A program made the position numbers and the translations under genes. Shown here one piece after another: positions 1-10,087 of a DNA stretch of 64,000 nucleotides. The first letter of the stretch is position 1; every line of letters starts with the position of its first letter. The notes beneath the pieces were generated by a model that did no database searches, had not been told where the DNA came from, and was given only the letters and a program-made list of their open reading frames with translations. The DNA is from Agromyces archimandritae. Lineage in GTDB: Bacteria; Actinomycetota; Actinomycetes; Actinomycetales; Microbacteriaceae. Location of the stretch: positions 496,001 through 560,000 of the forward strand of contig NZ_CP071696.1 of assembly GCF_018024495.1 (NCBI RefSeq). Reading direction: 5' to 3'.

Positions 1-262
1 GCACGTCGGACGGTGCCGGCGCGGGGGCCGGCTTGGGCGCGGGCTTCGGGCCCGGCTTGGCGGCCGGGGCCTTGGCCGCGGGCGCCTTCGCCGCAGGTGC
101 GGCGGCTTCGAGCGCCGCCTTCAGACGGCGGGCGACGGGGGGTTCGATCGAGGACGACGGGCCCTTGACGTATTCGCCCATCTCCTTGAGCTTCTCGAGC
201 GCGACCTTGCTGTCGACGCCGAGCTCGCTCGCGATCTCGTGTACGCGTGGTTTGGCAGCCAC
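1..262 (-). CDS. infB: translation initiation factor IF-2, N-terminal part (partial)
   Basis: The reading frame starts with GTG at 262 and runs off the left edge, so only about 87 N-terminal residues are present. They begin [19 protein letters not shown], the typical IF2_N subdomain of actinobacterial IF-2, and pass into a low-complexity Ala/Pro/Lys linker ([17 protein letters not shown]). IF-2 is the GTPase that places initiator fMet-tRNA on the 30S subunit; its GTPase domain lies outside the window. The gene follows nusA and ylxR on the same strand, the conserved nusA-ylxR-infB order. Confidence 0.93.
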   Translation of the reverse strand, partial: MAAKPRVHEIASELGVDSKVALEKLKEMGEYVKGPSSSIEPPVARRLKAALEAAAPAAKAPAAKAPAAKPGPKPAPKPAPAPAPSDV

Positions 263-349
263 TTCTCTCCTGTTCCGGGCCCACCCCGGCACAGGGGTGG
301 ACCATCAATGACGGACGGGTCTCATTTCGAGCCGCTCATGAGTTGTCCA

Positions 350-595
350 TTAGCCGTTCAGCCTGTTCTCTACATCGCTGGAATCCACCTCGCCGCCGAT
401 CCGCAGCGCACGCCCGAAAGCGCGGCGCCGCACGGCGAGCCGGTAGCACGCGAGGGTCGGATGCAGCCACGCGCCGCGACCCGGGAGCACGGCCGACGCA
501 TCTGCGACGACTCGGGATTCCTGGGTGACGACCCTCAAGAGCGAGGATCGCGGGGCACGCGAACGGCAACCGATGCACGTTCTGACGGGATCCAC
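350..595 (-). CDS. ylxR: YlxR/RnpM family RNA-binding protein (DUF448)
   Basis: A basic protein of 81 residues opening with MDPVRTCIGCRSRAPRSSLLR, the CxxC-containing signature of the DUF448/YlxR family; GRGAWLHP in the middle is also typical. The start is GTG at 595. The gene sits between nusA and infB, where it is found in most Gram-positive bacteria. Known members bind nucleic acid; in Bacillus the protein has been linked to RNase P modulation. Here the function is inferred only from family and position. Confidence 0.9.
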   Translation of the reverse strand: MDPVRTCIGCRSRAPRSSLLRVVTQESRVVADASAVLPGRGAWLHPTLACYRLAVRRRAFGRALRIGGEVDSSDVENRLNG

Positions 596-668
596 TCTAC
601 ACCTCCGAGGCGGGCGCTCGCTGAGGCCCGGCTTTGCGCGAGCTCCTCCTCCGGTTGCGCGAAGATCG

Positions 669-1658
669 TCATCCAGCCGTGTCCGGCTGGATGTCGATCT
701 TCGCGCCCGTCAGCTTCGCGGCGAGACGGGCGTTCTGGCCCTCCTTGCCGATCGCGAGGGAGAGCTGATAGTCGGGCACGAGCGCACGGACGGCCTTCAG
801 CGACTCGTCGATGACGAACGCCCGCGTCACCTTCGCCGGCGACAGGGCGCTGGCCACGAAGGTCGCCAGATCTTCGTTCCAGTCGACGATGTCGATCTTC
901 TCGGTGCCGAGCTCGGCGGTGACCGCGCGCACACGCTGACCCATCTCGCCGATCGCCGCACCCTTCGCGTTGATACCCGGCTGCGTCGCCCGCACCGCGA
1001 TCTTCGTGCGGTGCCCCGCCTCACGGGCGAGCGAAACGATCTCGACGGCTCCCGAAGCGATCTCGGGCACCTCGAGCGCGAACAGCTTGCGCACGAGCGC
1101 CGGGTGGGTGCGGGAGACCGTGATCGAGGGGCCCTTCTGCCCCTTGGCGACGCTCGTCACGTAGACGCGGATGCGCTGACCGTGCGGGTACTCCTCGCCC
1201 GGCACCTGCTCCTCGGGCGGAAGGATCGCCTCGACGGTGCCGAGGTCGATGTGGATCATGCGGGGGTTCGGCCCCTGCTGGATGACGCCGGCGACGATAT
1301 CGCCCTCGCGCCCGCGGAACTCCCCGAGCACCGCGTCATCGGCGAGATCCCGGAGCCGCTGGTTGATGACCTGCTTCGCGGCGAACGCGGCGATGCGGCC
1401 GAAGTCGCCCGGGTTGTCCTCGACCTCGCCGACGACGTTTCCCTCGTCGTCGAGCTCCGGCACGTAGACGGCGACGTGGCCCGTCTTCCGGTCGAGGTGG
1501 GCACGCACGCCGGCCGGAACCTGGTGGCCGTGCTGCGTGGGATTCGTGTGCTTCAGATACGCCGTGAGGATCGCCTGCTCGATGATCTCCACGAGCTCCT
1601 CGAAGGGGATCTCCTTCTCGCGCTCCATCATCCGCAGCACACCGAGGTCGATGTCCAT
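669..1658 (-). CDS. nusA: transcription termination/antitermination protein NusA
   Basis: This 329-residue protein binds RNA polymerase and nascent RNA and modulates pausing, termination and antitermination. It has the N-terminal RNAP-binding domain (MDIDLGVLRMMEREKEIPFEE), then an S1 domain, then two KH modules (IGKEGQNARLAAKLTGAKIDI near the C-terminus). It lacks the acidic C-terminal repeats of E. coli NusA, which is usual for actinobacteria. The start is ATG with GAGGAGG just upstream. Downstream are ylxR and infB. No rimP gene lies immediately upstream, although rimP-nusA is the common order. Confidence 0.95.
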   Translation of the reverse strand: MDIDLGVLRMMEREKEIPFEELVEIIEQAILTAYLKHTNPTQHGHQVPAGVRAHLDRKTGHVAVYVPELDDEGNVVGEVEDNPGDFGRIAAFAAKQVINQRLRDLADDAVLGEFRGREGDIVAGVIQQGPNPRMIHIDLGTVEAILPPEEQVPGEEYPHGQRIRVYVTSVAKGQKGPSITVSRTHPALVRKLFALEVPEIASGAVEIVSLAREAGHRTKIAVRATQPGINAKGAAIGEMGQRVRAVTAELGTEKIDIVDWNEDLATFVASALSPAKVTRAFVIDESLKAVRALVPDYQLSLAIGKEGQNARLAAKLTGAKIDIQPDTAG

Positions 1659-1740
1659 CGCGTCCTCCTCTATTCAACTCTCAGCGGCACCCGGCAGGCC
1701 CGTCACTACGGTACCCGATGAGGGGGCCGGACGCGTTCGT

Positions 1741-1768
1741 GCACCGCCGCCCGGCGGGCGGCGGGTGC
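1741..1768 (-). terminator. GC-rich hairpin downstream of proS
   Basis: A near-perfect inverted repeat (GCACCGCCGCCC, three-base loop, GGGCGGCGGGTGC, one bulged base) lies 13 bases past the proS stop codon and before nusA. No T-run follows, so it could be a hairpin terminator or an RNA 3'-end stabiliser. Confidence 0.45.
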
Positions 1769-1781
1769 GTGCCGGTACGGT

Positions 1782-3545
1782 TCAGGACAGCGCGGCGACG
1801 ACCCCGTCCAGCGGCACCTGGGTGCGCTCGCCCGTGGCCCGGTCCCAGACCTCGACCACGCCGTCGGCGACGCCGCGACCGGCGATGACGATCTTCGGCA
1901 CGCCGAGGAGCTCGGCGTCGGCGAACTTCACGCCGGGCGAGAGCTTCGGCCGGTCGTCGAAGAGCACCTCGCGGCCGGCCGCTTCGAGCTCGGCGACGAT
2001 CACCTCGGCGGCGTCGAAGGCCGCCTGATCCTTGCCCGTGGCCACGACGTGCACGTCGAAGGGGGCCACGGATGCCGGCCAGACGAGACCCTTGTCGTCG
2101 TGGTGGTCCTCGGCGATGATCGCGAGGATGCGGGTCACGCCGATGCCGTATGAGCCCATCGTCACGGTCGCGAGTTTGCCGTTCTCGTCGAGGACCTTGA
2201 GCCCCAGCACCTCGGCGTACTTGCGGCCGAGCTGGAAGACGTGGCCGATCTCCATGCCGCGGGCCAGCTCGACGGGGCCCGAACCGTCCGGCGCCGGGTC
2301 GCCGGGGCGCACATCCGCCGCCTCGATCACGCCGTCTGCGACGAAGTCGCGCCCGGCGACGAGGCCGAAGACGTGCTTCTCGGGCAGGTTCGCGCCCGTG
2401 ATCCACTCGGTGCCGTCGGCCACTCGCGGGTCGACGAGGTAGCGGATGCCGGTCGCGGATTCCTCTCCGAGCACGGCGCCTTCGGGCGACCACGGCCCGA
2501 TGTAGCCCTTCACGAGGCCCGGGTGGCGCGCGAAGTCGGCGTCGCCCGCGGCATCCACCTCGGCGGGGGCGAAGGCGACCTCGACGCGCTTCATCTCCAC
2601 CTCGCGGTCGCCCGGCAGGCCGACGACGACGACCTCGCGGTTTCCGTCGGGGTGCACGAGGGCGAGCACCACGTTCTTCAGGGTGTCGGCCGCCGTCCAC
2701 GCCCGGCCGTCGGGCCGCGGGTAACGCTCGTTGGCGAGATCGACGAGGGTCTGGATGGTCGGCGTGTTCGGCGAATCGAGCACGAGCGCCTCGGGGAGGC
2801 CGTCGAAGGGCACCGCTTCGGGCACGACCGTCTCGAACGCTTCGACGTTGGCCGCGTAGCCGCCGGCCGAACGCACGAAGGTGTCCTCGCCGACGGGCGT
2901 CGGATGCAGGAACTCCTCCGACTTCGAACCGCCCATCGCCCCGGCGTCGGCCTTCACGATCACGTACTCGAGCCCGAGCCGGGTGAAGATGCGCTCGTAG
3001 GCGTCGCGCTGCGCCTGATAGCTCGCATCGAGCCCGGCATCCGTCACGTCGAAGGAATACGCATCCTTCATCGTGAACTCGCGACCGCGGAGCAGGCCCG
3101 CACGCGGCCGAGCCTCGTCGCGGTACTTGTCCTGGATCTGGAAGATCGTCAGCGGCAGATCCTTGTACGAGGAGTACAGGTCCTTCACGAGGAGCGTGAA
3201 CGCCTCCTCATGCGTCGGCGCGAGCAGATAGTCGGCGCCCTTGCGATCCTGCAGACGGAAGAGCGCGTCGCCGTACTCGACCCAGCGGTTCGTGAGCTCG
3301 TAGGGCTCCTTCGGCAGCAGCGCCGGGAAGTGCACCTCGTGCGCGCCGGCCGCCTCCATCTCCTCGCGGACGATGCGCTCGATCTTCGCCTTGACGCGCA
3401 GGCCCAGCGGCAGCCACGCGAACACGCCCGGAGCCTGCCGGCGGATATAGCCGGCCCGCACGAGCAGCTTGTGGCTCGCGACCTCGGCATCCGAGGGATC
3501 TTCGCGGAGGGTGCGGAGGAAGAAGTTCGTCAGGCGTGTGGGCAC
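1782..3545 (-). CDS. proS: prolyl-tRNA synthetase
   Basis: A cytoplasmic class II aminoacyl-tRNA synthetase of 587 residues that charges tRNA-Pro. The N-terminus ([20 protein letters not shown]), class II motif 2 ([21 protein letters not shown]) and the anticodon-binding C-terminal domain ([14 protein letters not shown]) mark the bacterial-type enzyme with the central YbaK-like editing insertion. The GTG start at 3545 is chosen because family homology begins there. A much longer open frame continues upstream, but that part is a high-GC shadow of the neighbouring lipoprotein gene. The lipoprotein gene lies 44 bases upstream. Confidence 0.95.
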   Translation of the reverse strand: MPTRLTNFFLRTLREDPSDAEVASHKLLVRAGYIRRQAPGVFAWLPLGLRVKAKIERIVREEMEAAGAHEVHFPALLPKEPYELTNRWVEYGDALFRLQDRKGADYLLAPTHEEAFTLLVKDLYSSYKDLPLTIFQIQDKYRDEARPRAGLLRGREFTMKDAYSFDVTDAGLDASYQAQRDAYERIFTRLGLEYVIVKADAGAMGGSKSEEFLHPTPVGEDTFVRSAGGYAANVEAFETVVPEAVPFDGLPEALVLDSPNTPTIQTLVDLANERYPRPDGRAWTAADTLKNVVLALVHPDGNREVVVVGLPGDREVEMKRVEVAFAPAEVDAAGDADFARHPGLVKGYIGPWSPEGAVLGEESATGIRYLVDPRVADGTEWITGANLPEKHVFGLVAGRDFVADGVIEAADVRPGDPAPDGSGPVELARGMEIGHVFQLGRKYAEVLGLKVLDENGKLATVTMGSYGIGVTRILAIIAEDHHDDKGLVWPASVAPFDVHVVATGKDQAAFDAAEVIVAELEAAGREVLFDDRPKLSPGVKFADAELLGVPKIVIAGRGVADGVVEVWDRATGERTQVPLDGVVAALS

Positions 3546-3589
3546 CCGACCAGTGTAGGACGCCGGCCGCACCGCCCGAGCCCGACCGC

Positions 3590-4594
3590 TCAACCGGCCA
3601 GAGCTGCGACCAGACCCGGCACGAGCGGCTCCAGGGCGGCCGCGCCGACGCCGTCGTAGGTGGGCTCGACGATGAGCAGATTCACGCCGTCGGTGAGATA
3701 GAGGTACTCGAGCTCGGCGCCTGCCACCGGGGAGGCCACGATCGCCCGGTCGGCGCCTGCCACCTCGGTCTCGACCGCATCCGGCAGCCGCATCACATCG
3801 TCGAGCGCCCAGCCGGCGCCCGGCACCACCTCGATACTGAAGCCCGGCACCTCCCCCGTGCCGCCCTCCCAGATGCACGCGACGTACCCGCTCTCGGCCA
3901 TCGCCCCGTAGACGCCCGGGCCGACTCCGGCCGCACCGTTCGCGCGGGATGCCGTAAGGCCCGGGCTGCCCAGCGTGCCGGCGGCATCCACCTCGGCATC
4001 CAGCTCGCCGCAACCCTCCGGGTCCGTCCGCCAGGCACCGGCCGGCACCGTCGGCGTCTCGGGCGAGGCATCCCCCGCCCGCTCCGCGAACGCGGCCGTG
4101 ACGAGCTCGACGGCCTCGGTACCCGGCATGCCCGGCGCCGACGTCACGACGCCCGCGAACCACCAGTCGCCGGCGATCGAGCTGAACGAGCACGACTGGC
4201 TCACCCCGCCCTCGGCCTGCACGTCGTAGCAGTTGGTGCGGCCCTCGCCCGCCTCGTCGGCGAAGGAGGCCGGCATGACGGTCGCCGACAGCGCCGGGGC
4301 CTGCCCTGCGCCCCAGCGGCAGCTGAGGCCGCCGAGGGAGGCGACCGCCCAGATCTGGGCGTACGGGGCCAAGGACTGCACCTCGGCATCCACCCCCGTC
4401 GCCGCACGCACCTCGTCGGCGCCGAGCACCGCGGCGCAGTCGCCGCCGAACGCGGGATACGGCCGTTCGGGCGTCGCCTGCTCGCTCGGCTCGGCCGTGC
4501 CGCTCGGAATCGGCCGCGGCTCGGGCGACGAGCACGCGGTCAGGACGAGGGCGGTCAGAACGACGAGGGCGAAGGCGGGGCGGCGGTGCGTCAC
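3590..4594 (-). CDS. secreted lipoprotein of unknown function
   Basis: Predicted 334-residue lipoprotein, not recognised as a named family. It starts with GTG and a signal peptide ([21 protein letters not shown]) ending in the lipobox LTAC, so Cys21 would be lipidated. A Pro/Glu/Thr-rich linker follows. The mature part has several Cys residues ([48 protein letters not shown]), suggesting disulfides, and resembles the DUF3558-like surface lipoproteins of actinobacteria in general character only. Upstream Met codons exist, but the signal peptide fixes this start. It lies between ispG and proS, possibly co-transcribed with them. Confidence 0.75.
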   Translation of the reverse strand: MTHRRPAFALVVLTALVLTACSSPEPRPIPSGTAEPSEQATPERPYPAFGGDCAAVLGADEVRAATGVDAEVQSLAPYAQIWAVASLGGLSCRWGAGQAPALSATVMPASFADEAGEGRTNCYDVQAEGGVSQSCSFSSIAGDWWFAGVVTSAPGMPGTEAVELVTAAFAERAGDASPETPTVPAGAWRTDPEGCGELDAEVDAAGTLGSPGLTASRANGAAGVGPGVYGAMAESGYVACIWEGGTGEVPGFSIEVVPGAGWALDDVMRLPDAVETEVAGADRAIVASPVAGAELEYLYLTDGVNLLIVEPTYDGVGAAALEPLVPGLVAALAG

Positions 4595-4661
4595 ACCGAG
4601 AGCGTAGCGAGCGGGAGCCATGCGTGCGCCGGGAAGGTCGCGCCCGGGCATCCGCACCCGC

Positions 4662-5816
4662 TCAGCTCGTGACGACCTCGGGGCTGCCGACGGGCGCATC
4701 GGCCCCCATCTCCTCGGCGATGCGGTTGGCCTCGGCGATGAGGGTCTCGACGATCTCGGACTCGGGCACCGTCTTGATGACCTCGCCCTTCACGAAGATC
4801 TGCCCCTTGCCGTTGCCCGACGCGACCCCGAGATCGGCCTCGCGGGCCTCCCCCGGCCCGTTCACGACGCAGCCCATCACGGCCACGCGGAGCGGCACGC
4901 TCATGCCCTCCAGGCCCGAGGTGACCTCGTCGGCGAGCTTGTAGACATCCACCTGGGCACGGCCGCACGACGGGCACGAGACGATCTCGAGCTTGCGCTC
5001 GCGCAGGTTCAGGGACTGCAGGATCTGCAGACCCACCTTGACCTCCTCGACCGGCGGCGCCGACAGCGAGACGCGGATCGTGTCGCCGATGCCCTCCGAG
5101 AGCAGGATGCCGAACGCCGTCGCCGACTTGATCGTGCCCTGGAAGGCGGGGCCGGCCTCGGTCACGCCGAGGTGCAGGGGCCAATCGCCGCGCTCGGCGA
5201 GCATGCGGTAGGCCTTGACCATCACGATCGGGTCGTTGTGCTTGACCGAGATCTTGAAGTCGTGGAAGTCGTGCTCCTCGAAGAGGCTCGCCTCCCACAC
5301 CGCCGACTCGACGAGCGCCTCCGGCGTCGCCTTGCCGTACTTCTCCAGCAGGCGCGGGTCGAGCGAACCGGCGTTCACGCCGATGCGGAGGCTCACCCCC
5401 GCCTCCTTGGCGCGCTTGGCGATCTCGCCGACCTTGTCGTCGAACTTGCGGATGTTGCCCGGGTTCACGCGCACCGCCGCGCAGCCCGCGTCGATCGCGG
5501 CGAACACGTAGTTCGGCTGGAAGTGGATGTCGGCGATCACCGGGATCTGCGACTTCTTCGCGATGATCGGCAGCGCCTCGGCGTCGTCGCGGCTCGGCAC
5601 GGCCACCCGCACGATGTCGCAGCCGGCGGCCGTGAGTTCGGCGATCTGCTGCAGCGTCGCGTTGATGTTCGGCGTCGGCGTGGTCGTCATCGACTGCACG
5701 CTGACCTGCGCATCACCGCCCACCAGGACCTTGCCGACCTTGATCTGGCGGGAGACGCGGCGCGGGGCCAGCACCTCCGGCACCTTGGGCATTCCGAGAT
5801 TCACTGCAGGCACCAT
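4662..5816 (-). CDS. ispG: 4-hydroxy-3-methylbut-2-en-1-yl diphosphate synthase (flavodoxin-type)
   Basis: IspG (GcpE), 384 residues, carries out the penultimate step of the MEP isoprenoid pathway, converting MEcPP to HMBPP with a [4Fe-4S] cluster. The TIM-barrel signature [10 protein letters not shown] is near the N-terminus. The cluster cysteines are visible in [10 protein letters not shown] and [10 protein letters not shown]. The length fits the family. Its pathway partner dxr and the protease gene rseP usually stand next to ispG in actinobacteria, but here they lie at 23.5-26.0 kb. GTG one codon downstream is an alternative start. Confidence 0.96.
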   Translation of the reverse strand: MVPAVNLGMPKVPEVLAPRRVSRQIKVGKVLVGGDAQVSVQSMTTTPTPNINATLQQIAELTAAGCDIVRVAVPSRDDAEALPIIAKKSQIPVIADIHFQPNYVFAAIDAGCAAVRVNPGNIRKFDDKVGEIAKRAKEAGVSLRIGVNAGSLDPRLLEKYGKATPEALVESAVWEASLFEEHDFHDFKISVKHNDPIVMVKAYRMLAERGDWPLHLGVTEAGPAFQGTIKSATAFGILLSEGIGDTIRVSLSAPPVEEVKVGLQILQSLNLRERKLEIVSCPSCGRAQVDVYKLADEVTSGLEGMSVPLRVAVMGCVVNGPGEAREADLGVASGNGKGQIFVKGEVIKTVPESEIVETLIAEANRIAEEMGADAPVGSPEVVTS

Positions 5817-5884
5817 GCAAGTCTACGTCCGCCGCACCCCCTCCGTCTGAGTGCGGCTCGGGTGCCGGCTGTGAGCGGCGAACC

Positions 5885-6595
5885 TCAGGCGCAGCCGTCC
5901 GCGATCGGCTGCGGTGCCTCGAGCCGGCCGACGGTGCCCGCATCGGACTCGGCGGCCGAGACCGTCGGCGTGCCCGCCTCGACGGCGGCGCCGTCCTCGA
6001 GTTCGAAGGGCACGCCTCCGCAGGTGAACCGCTCGCCGATCCGCGGATCCACCGGCAGCTCGGCCCACGAGGCGCCCACTTGCATCCCCTGCGCGGAACG
6101 CACCGTGACGCCGCCGACCGCATCGGTCTCGACCCGCAGCTCAATGCTCGGCCGCGCATAGCTCGGCTCGTGGATCAGCTCCTCCCAGCCGTCGACGAGG
6201 CGCTGCTCGATCACCGTGAAGCCCGACCATTCGTGCGTCGTGGCCGGCGGGAAGTGGTTCGTGCCCTCCCAATCCGTGTCGACCGGTGCTTCGCCGAACA
6301 CGCGGGTCAGGAGGTCCACGGCCTCCCCGGCGGGCTCGAGGTAGCCGATCGTCTCGACGGCGGCACCGGCCTCGTCGACGAGGGAGAACCCGGCCGGGCC
6401 GACCACGACGGCCGCGACGGCCTCGAGGGGGTCCGCCGGTTCCGGCGTCGGGCTCGGAGCGGCGACGGATGCCGTGGGGGTCGGCTCGGGTTCGGCCGCC
6501 GGACTCGGCGAGGCGGCGCATCCCGCCATCGCCGGCAGCAGCAGCATCGCCGCCGCGGCAGCGGCCCATCGGATCGTCGTGCTTCGCGTCATCAT
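5885..6595 (-). CDS. putative lipoprotein, unknown function
   Basis: A 236-residue protein starting MMTRSTTIRWAAAAAAMLLL with a lipobox (MAGC) near residue 26, followed by a Ser/Pro/Thr/Glu-rich linker, so it is probably anchored outside the membrane. The mature part contains one late Cys pair (FTCGGVPFEL and the C-terminal DGCA) but no family that I recognise. It lies downstream of the large catabolic operon (71-bp gap) and upstream of ispG, transcribed with them; any functional link is unproven. Confidence 0.65.
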   Translation of the reverse strand: MMTRSTTIRWAAAAAAMLLLPAMAGCAASPSPAAEPEPTPTASVAAPSPTPEPADPLEAVAAVVVGPAGFSLVDEAGAAVETIGYLEPAGEAVDLLTRVFGEAPVDTDWEGTNHFPPATTHEWSGFTVIEQRLVDGWEELIHEPSYARPSIELRVETDAVGGVTVRSAQGMQVGASWAELPVDPRIGERFTCGGVPFELEDGAAVEAGTPTVSAAESDAGTVGRLEAPQPIADGCA

Positions 6596-6666
6596 CGCCC
6601 TTTCGCAGGTGGTCGATGATCATCCTGCCGTCTCGCGGCCCGCCGGAACACGGGCGCGGGTAACGA

Positions 6667-7740
6667 TCAGGGCACGGGATCCGGCGCCGCGCGGTCCGCG
6701 CGGGCGAGGAGCTCGAGGAGGGCCTCGCGGAAGGCCTCGGGGTGCTCGAGGTGCGGCGAATGGCCGCAGTGGGCCAGCTCGAGCTCGGTGACGTGGCCGC
6801 CCGCGCAGGCGTAGCGGTCGAGGACCGCCCGGGTCTGGGTGAGCATGGGCTGCGGCGGCGCGGCATCCGCACCCGGCCAGCCGGGGATCGCCCCGAGCTC
6901 GCCGAGCCGGTTCACGTCTCCGGCGGCCGGTTCGCCGACGATCACATCATCGGCGCCGTGGATCCAGAGCACGGGCGGTTTCGGATCCACCGCCGCGATG
7001 CCCGAGGTGTCGAAGTAGCGCGGCGACATCGTGTTCAGCACGCCGCGAGCGCCCGGCGCGAAGCCCGGCCAGTGCGCCGAACCGCTCGCATCCCCCGGAT
7101 AGTTGCCCTCGCCCGTCTTCGTCGTGAGCATCGACTCGACCCAGAGATCCTCGAGCCCGTCGTCGAAGCCGGCGGCGACGTAGCTCGCGCGGAACACCTG
7201 ACGGGGGCTGCCGGCATCCGCACTCCGGTCGCCGGCCGCCAGCCGCCGCACGAACTCGGCGCTCGCCGCCCCGCCGCCCGTGCCCGCCGCATCCGGCGTC
7301 ACGAGCCGGCCGGCGGCGTCCGTCGCCCCGTACCCGTAGGGCGAGACCGGCGCCTGCAGGGTCAGTGAGGCGACCGACTCCGGCCGGTCGATGAGGAGCT
7401 GCATCGCCACGCCGCCGCCCATGCTCCAGCCGACGAGGTGCACCCGGCCGAGCCCCAGCGCATCCAGCACCGAAGCCACGTCGTCGCTGAAATCGCGCAC
7501 GCCCCGCGTGGCATCGACGGGGAGCGTCTCGGAATCGCCGAAGCCGCGCAGGTCGATCGCGAGCGGGCGGATGCCCGAAGGCAGCGCGAGCATCAGCGGC
7601 TGCCAGAACAGCGAACTGGAGACGTTGCCGTGCACGAAGACGACGGCGGGCGCGCCCGCCGGCGCCTCGCGCTCGAGGACGTTCGCCTCGAGGCGCGCGG
7701 CGGCGACGCGGCGGGAGCGGATGCCGGGAAGCAGCGTCAC
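6667..7740 (-). CDS. alpha/beta-fold hydrolase
   Basis: A 357-residue alpha/beta hydrolase and the last gene of the large catabolic operon. The oxyanion region (VVFVHGNVSSSLFWQ), nucleophile elbow (GWSMGGG) and catalytic-His region (AHCGHSPHLEHPEAF) are all present, so it is likely active on an ester or lactone. The start is GTG at 7740, four bases after the stop codon of the CoA-transferase B gene, which suggests co-translation. A substrate cannot be read from the sequence. Together with the hydroxybutyrate genes upstream, hydrolysis of hydroxyacyl oligomers or esters is a reasonable guess. Confidence 0.82.
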   Translation of the reverse strand: MTLLPGIRSRRVAAARLEANVLEREAPAGAPAVVFVHGNVSSSLFWQPLMLALPSGIRPLAIDLRGFGDSETLPVDATRGVRDFSDDVASVLDALGLGRVHLVGWSMGGGVAMQLLIDRPESVASLTLQAPVSPYGYGATDAAGRLVTPDAAGTGGGAASAEFVRRLAAGDRSADAGSPRQVFRASYVAAGFDDGLEDLWVESMLTTKTGEGNYPGDASGSAHWPGFAPGARGVLNTMSPRYFDTSGIAAVDPKPPVLWIHGADDVIVGEPAAGDVNRLGELGAIPGWPGADAAPPQPMLTQTRAVLDRYACAGGHVTELELAHCGHSPHLEHPEAFREALLELLARADRAAPDPVP

Positions 7741-7744
7741 CGGC

Positions 7745-8386
7745 CTAGTCGAAATCGCTCGTGTCGAGCACCGGCTCGGTCTTCTGGGCGACCTCCTCCG
7801 CACTCACCCCGGGGGCGAGCTCGACGAGCTTCAGACCGTCCTCGGTGACGTCGATGACGGCCAGATCCGTGATGATCCGGTCGACGACGCCCTTTCCCGT
7901 CAGCGGCAGCGAGCACACGTTCACGATCTTCGCCGAACCGTCCTTGGCGACATGCTCCATGAGGATGATGCGGCGCTTGGCGCCGTGGACGAGATCCATC
8001 GCCCCGCCCGGGCCCTTGACCATCTTGCCGGGGATCATCCAGTTCGCCAGGTCCCCGTTCACCGAGACCTGCATGGCGCCGAGGATGGCCGCGTCGATCT
8101 TGCCGCCGCGGATCATGCCGAAACTCGTCGCCGAGTCGAAGAACGCCGCACCCGGCAGCACCGTCACGGTCTCCTTGCCCGCGTTGATGAGGTCGGGATC
8201 CACCGCGTCGTCGGAGGGGTACGGGCCCACGCCGAGGATGCCGTTCTCGGACTGGAGCAGGATCGTCACATCGTCGGGCACGAAGTTCGGCACGAGCGTC
8301 GGCAGGCCGATGCCGAGGTTCACATAGGAGCCGTCGGCGAGCTCGGCGGCGGCGCGGGCCGCCATCTGGTTGCGGTTCCAGGGCAT
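7745..8386 (-). CDS. scoB: 3-oxoacid CoA-transferase subunit B (SCOT-like)
   Basis: The 213-residue beta subunit of a two-subunit CoA-transferase that moves CoA from succinyl-CoA (or a similar donor) to acetoacetate or another 3-oxoacid. It begins [19 protein letters not shown] and contains the SENGILG motif, whose Glu forms the covalent CoA thioester intermediate, and the conserved [12 protein letters not shown] segment. The ATG lies one base after the stop of subunit A, typical for a co-translated pair. Partner specificity (succinyl-CoA:acetoacetate versus 3-oxoadipate) cannot be settled from sequence, but the neighbouring hydroxybutyrate dehydrogenase favours acetoacetate. Confidence 0.9.
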   Translation of the reverse strand: MPWNRNQMAARAAAELADGSYVNLGIGLPTLVPNFVPDDVTILLQSENGILGVGPYPSDDAVDPDLINAGKETVTVLPGAAFFDSATSFGMIRGGKIDAAILGAMQVSVNGDLANWMIPGKMVKGPGGAMDLVHGAKRRIILMEHVAKDGSAKIVNVCSLPLTGKGVVDRIITDLAVIDVTEDGLKLVELAPGVSAEEVAQKTEPVLDTSDFD

Positions 8387-8387
8387 G

Positions 8388-9191
8388 TCAGGCTCCTTCC
8401 GGCATCGGGCGGGATGCCGCTTCGTCGACGGATATGGTCCGGCGCTCGATGCGCTTCTCGACGTCGGGGCCGACGACGACGATGCGGTCGACGTAGACGC
8501 CCGGAAGGTGCACGGCGTCGGGGTCGAGCTCGCCGGCCTCCACGATCTCCTCGACCTGCGCGACGCAGACCCGGCCGGCCATCGCGGCCAGCGGCGAGAA
8601 ATTGCGCGCCGACTTGTCGAAGACGAGGTTGCCGAAGCGGTCGGCGCGCTTGGCGTGCACGAGCGAGAAGTCGGCGGCGATCGCCTCCTCGAGCACGAAC
8701 TCGCGGCGCTCGCCGTCGACGTCGAAGACCTGGACGGGCTTGGCGGCGCTCGCCTTGGCGACCGAACCGTCCGCCGCATACCGCTGCGGCAGCCCGCCCT
8801 CGGCGACCTGCGTGCCCACGCCCGTCTGGGTGAAGAACGCCGCGATGCCCGAGCCGCCGGCGCGCAGCTTCTCGGCGAGCGTGCCCTGCGGGGTGAGTTC
8901 CAGCTCGAGCTCGCCCGAGAGGTACTGGCGGGCGAACTCCTTGTTCTCGCCGACGTAGGAGGAGGTCATCTTCGCGATGCGGCCGGCGGCGAGCAGGACG
9001 CCGAGGCCCCAGTCATCCACCCCGCAATTGTTCGAGACGACCTGCAACCCGTCGACGCCCGTCTGAAGCAGCGCGTCGATGAGCACCATCGGGATGCCGC
9101 AGAGGCCGAAGCCGCCCACGGCGAGCGTCGCCCCCGATGGGATGTCGGCGACGGCCTCCGCGGCCGACCCGACGACTTTGTCGAGCGTCAT
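8388..9191 (-). CDS. scoA: 3-oxoacid CoA-transferase subunit A (SCOT-like)
   Basis: The 267-residue alpha subunit of the CoA-transferase, with the family N-terminus ([19 protein letters not shown]), the conserved [12 protein letters not shown] segment and [16 protein letters not shown]. Its ATG overlaps the stop of the upstream hydrolase by four bases (ATGA), and scoB follows after one base. It acts after 3-hydroxybutyrate oxidation to activate acetoacetate; the thiolase gene at 17924 could then cleave acetoacetyl-CoA. This downstream order is inference from family roles. Confidence 0.9.
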   Translation of the reverse strand: MTLDKVVGSAAEAVADIPSGATLAVGGFGLCGIPMVLIDALLQTGVDGLQVVSNNCGVDDWGLGVLLAAGRIAKMTSSYVGENKEFARQYLSGELELELTPQGTLAEKLRAGGSGIAAFFTQTGVGTQVAEGGLPQRYAADGSVAKASAAKPVQVFDVDGERREFVLEEAIAADFSLVHAKRADRFGNLVFDKSARNFSPLAAMAGRVCVAQVEEIVEAGELDPDAVHLPGVYVDRIVVVGPDVEKRIERRTISVDEAASRPMPEGA

Positions 9192-10087
9192 GATGCTTCC
9201 TTCCTGACCGGGGCAGCGCCCAGCCGCTCGCGGATCACGGGCAGGAGCGATGCGACGCCCTCGGGAGCCAGCGTGATCGTGTAGTGATTGACCCTATCGA
9301 CCTCGTGCACCCTGAGCGACGGCACGCGCGCGGCCTGCTCGCGGATGTGCGCCGGATCGTACAGCGGTGCCGCGTCGAGCAGGCCGCGCGGGGCGATGAA
9401 GACGTCGACCGGGCCGGGTAGGGCGGCCAGAGCCGCCTCGTAGCCGGCCGAACCGTCGAGTTCGAGGGCGTTGACGGCGACCGCGTCGGGGTTCGCCGTC
9501 GAACGCAGCTCGGGTTCGGCGCCGTCCACGTCGTAGGCGACGTAGCCGGCGATCGCGTCGTTCCAGTACGGGCCGAGGGCCGGATGCTTCCGCCAGAACG
9601 CGAGGTACTCCTCTCTGCTCGAGAAACGCATCGAGAGCCGTTCGAGGGCCGGCCCGAGGAGCACGCCCGGTAGCTCCTCGCGCGGGATGCCGGCCGGGTT
9701 CGGGATCGGCAGCCCGCCGTCGACGAGCACGAGCCCGCCGACCGAGTGCGGATGCCGTTCGGCCAGCCGCACCGAGACGAACCCGCCCATGGAGTGGCCG
9801 ACGACGAGCGCCTGCGCCACCCCGAGGTGCTCGAGCACGGCGGCGAGGTCGTCGGCGTGCTGCTCGAGCCCGTACGGCCCGGGCAGTCGGTTGCTACGGC
9901 CCCGGCCGCGGAGGTCGACGGCGATGATGCGCGCCTCGGGCAGCGCCTCGGCGAGGAGATCCCAGGAGCGATGGGTGGCCGTGATGCCGTGGACGGCGAG
10001 CACCGGCATCCACTCCCCCGACCCCGGCCGCTCGACGACGTGCAGGGCGCCGCCGGCGACGGGCACCGCATGCTCGACGCCGTTCAC
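9188..10087 (-). CDS. alpha/beta-fold hydrolase
   Basis: A 299-residue alpha/beta hydrolase with [13 protein letters not shown] (oxyanion region), [10 protein letters not shown], nucleophile elbow VGHSMGGF and a late His in [12 protein letters not shown]. The GTG start at 10087 overlaps the dehydrogenase stop codon (GTGA), and the stop overlaps the scoA start, so translation is tightly coupled on both sides. This is the second hydrolase of the operon and is not closely similar to the one at 6667. Likely substrates are esters or oligomers feeding the 3-hydroxybutyrate route; no direct evidence fixes this. Confidence 0.83.
   Translation of the reverse strand: MNGVEHAVPVAGGALHVVERPGSGEWMPVLAVHGITATHRSWDLLAEALPEARIIAVDLRGRGRSNRLPGPYGLEQHADDLAAVLEHLGVAQALVVGHSMGGFVSVRLAERHPHSVGGLVLVDGGLPIPNPAGIPREELPGVLLGPALERLSMRFSSREEYLAFWRKHPALGPYWNDAIAGYVAYDVDGAEPELRSTANPDAVAVNALELDGSAGYEAALAALPGPVDVFIAPRGLLDAAPLYDPAHIREQAARVPSLRVHEVDRVNHYTITLAPEGVASLLPVIRERLGAAPVRKEAS

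Noticed and set aside
1782..4535. 917-codon frame suggesting an N-terminally extended ProS
   Set aside because: The upstream part is Arg/Gly-rich shadow sequence of the lipoprotein gene; ProS homology begins at the GTG at 3545.
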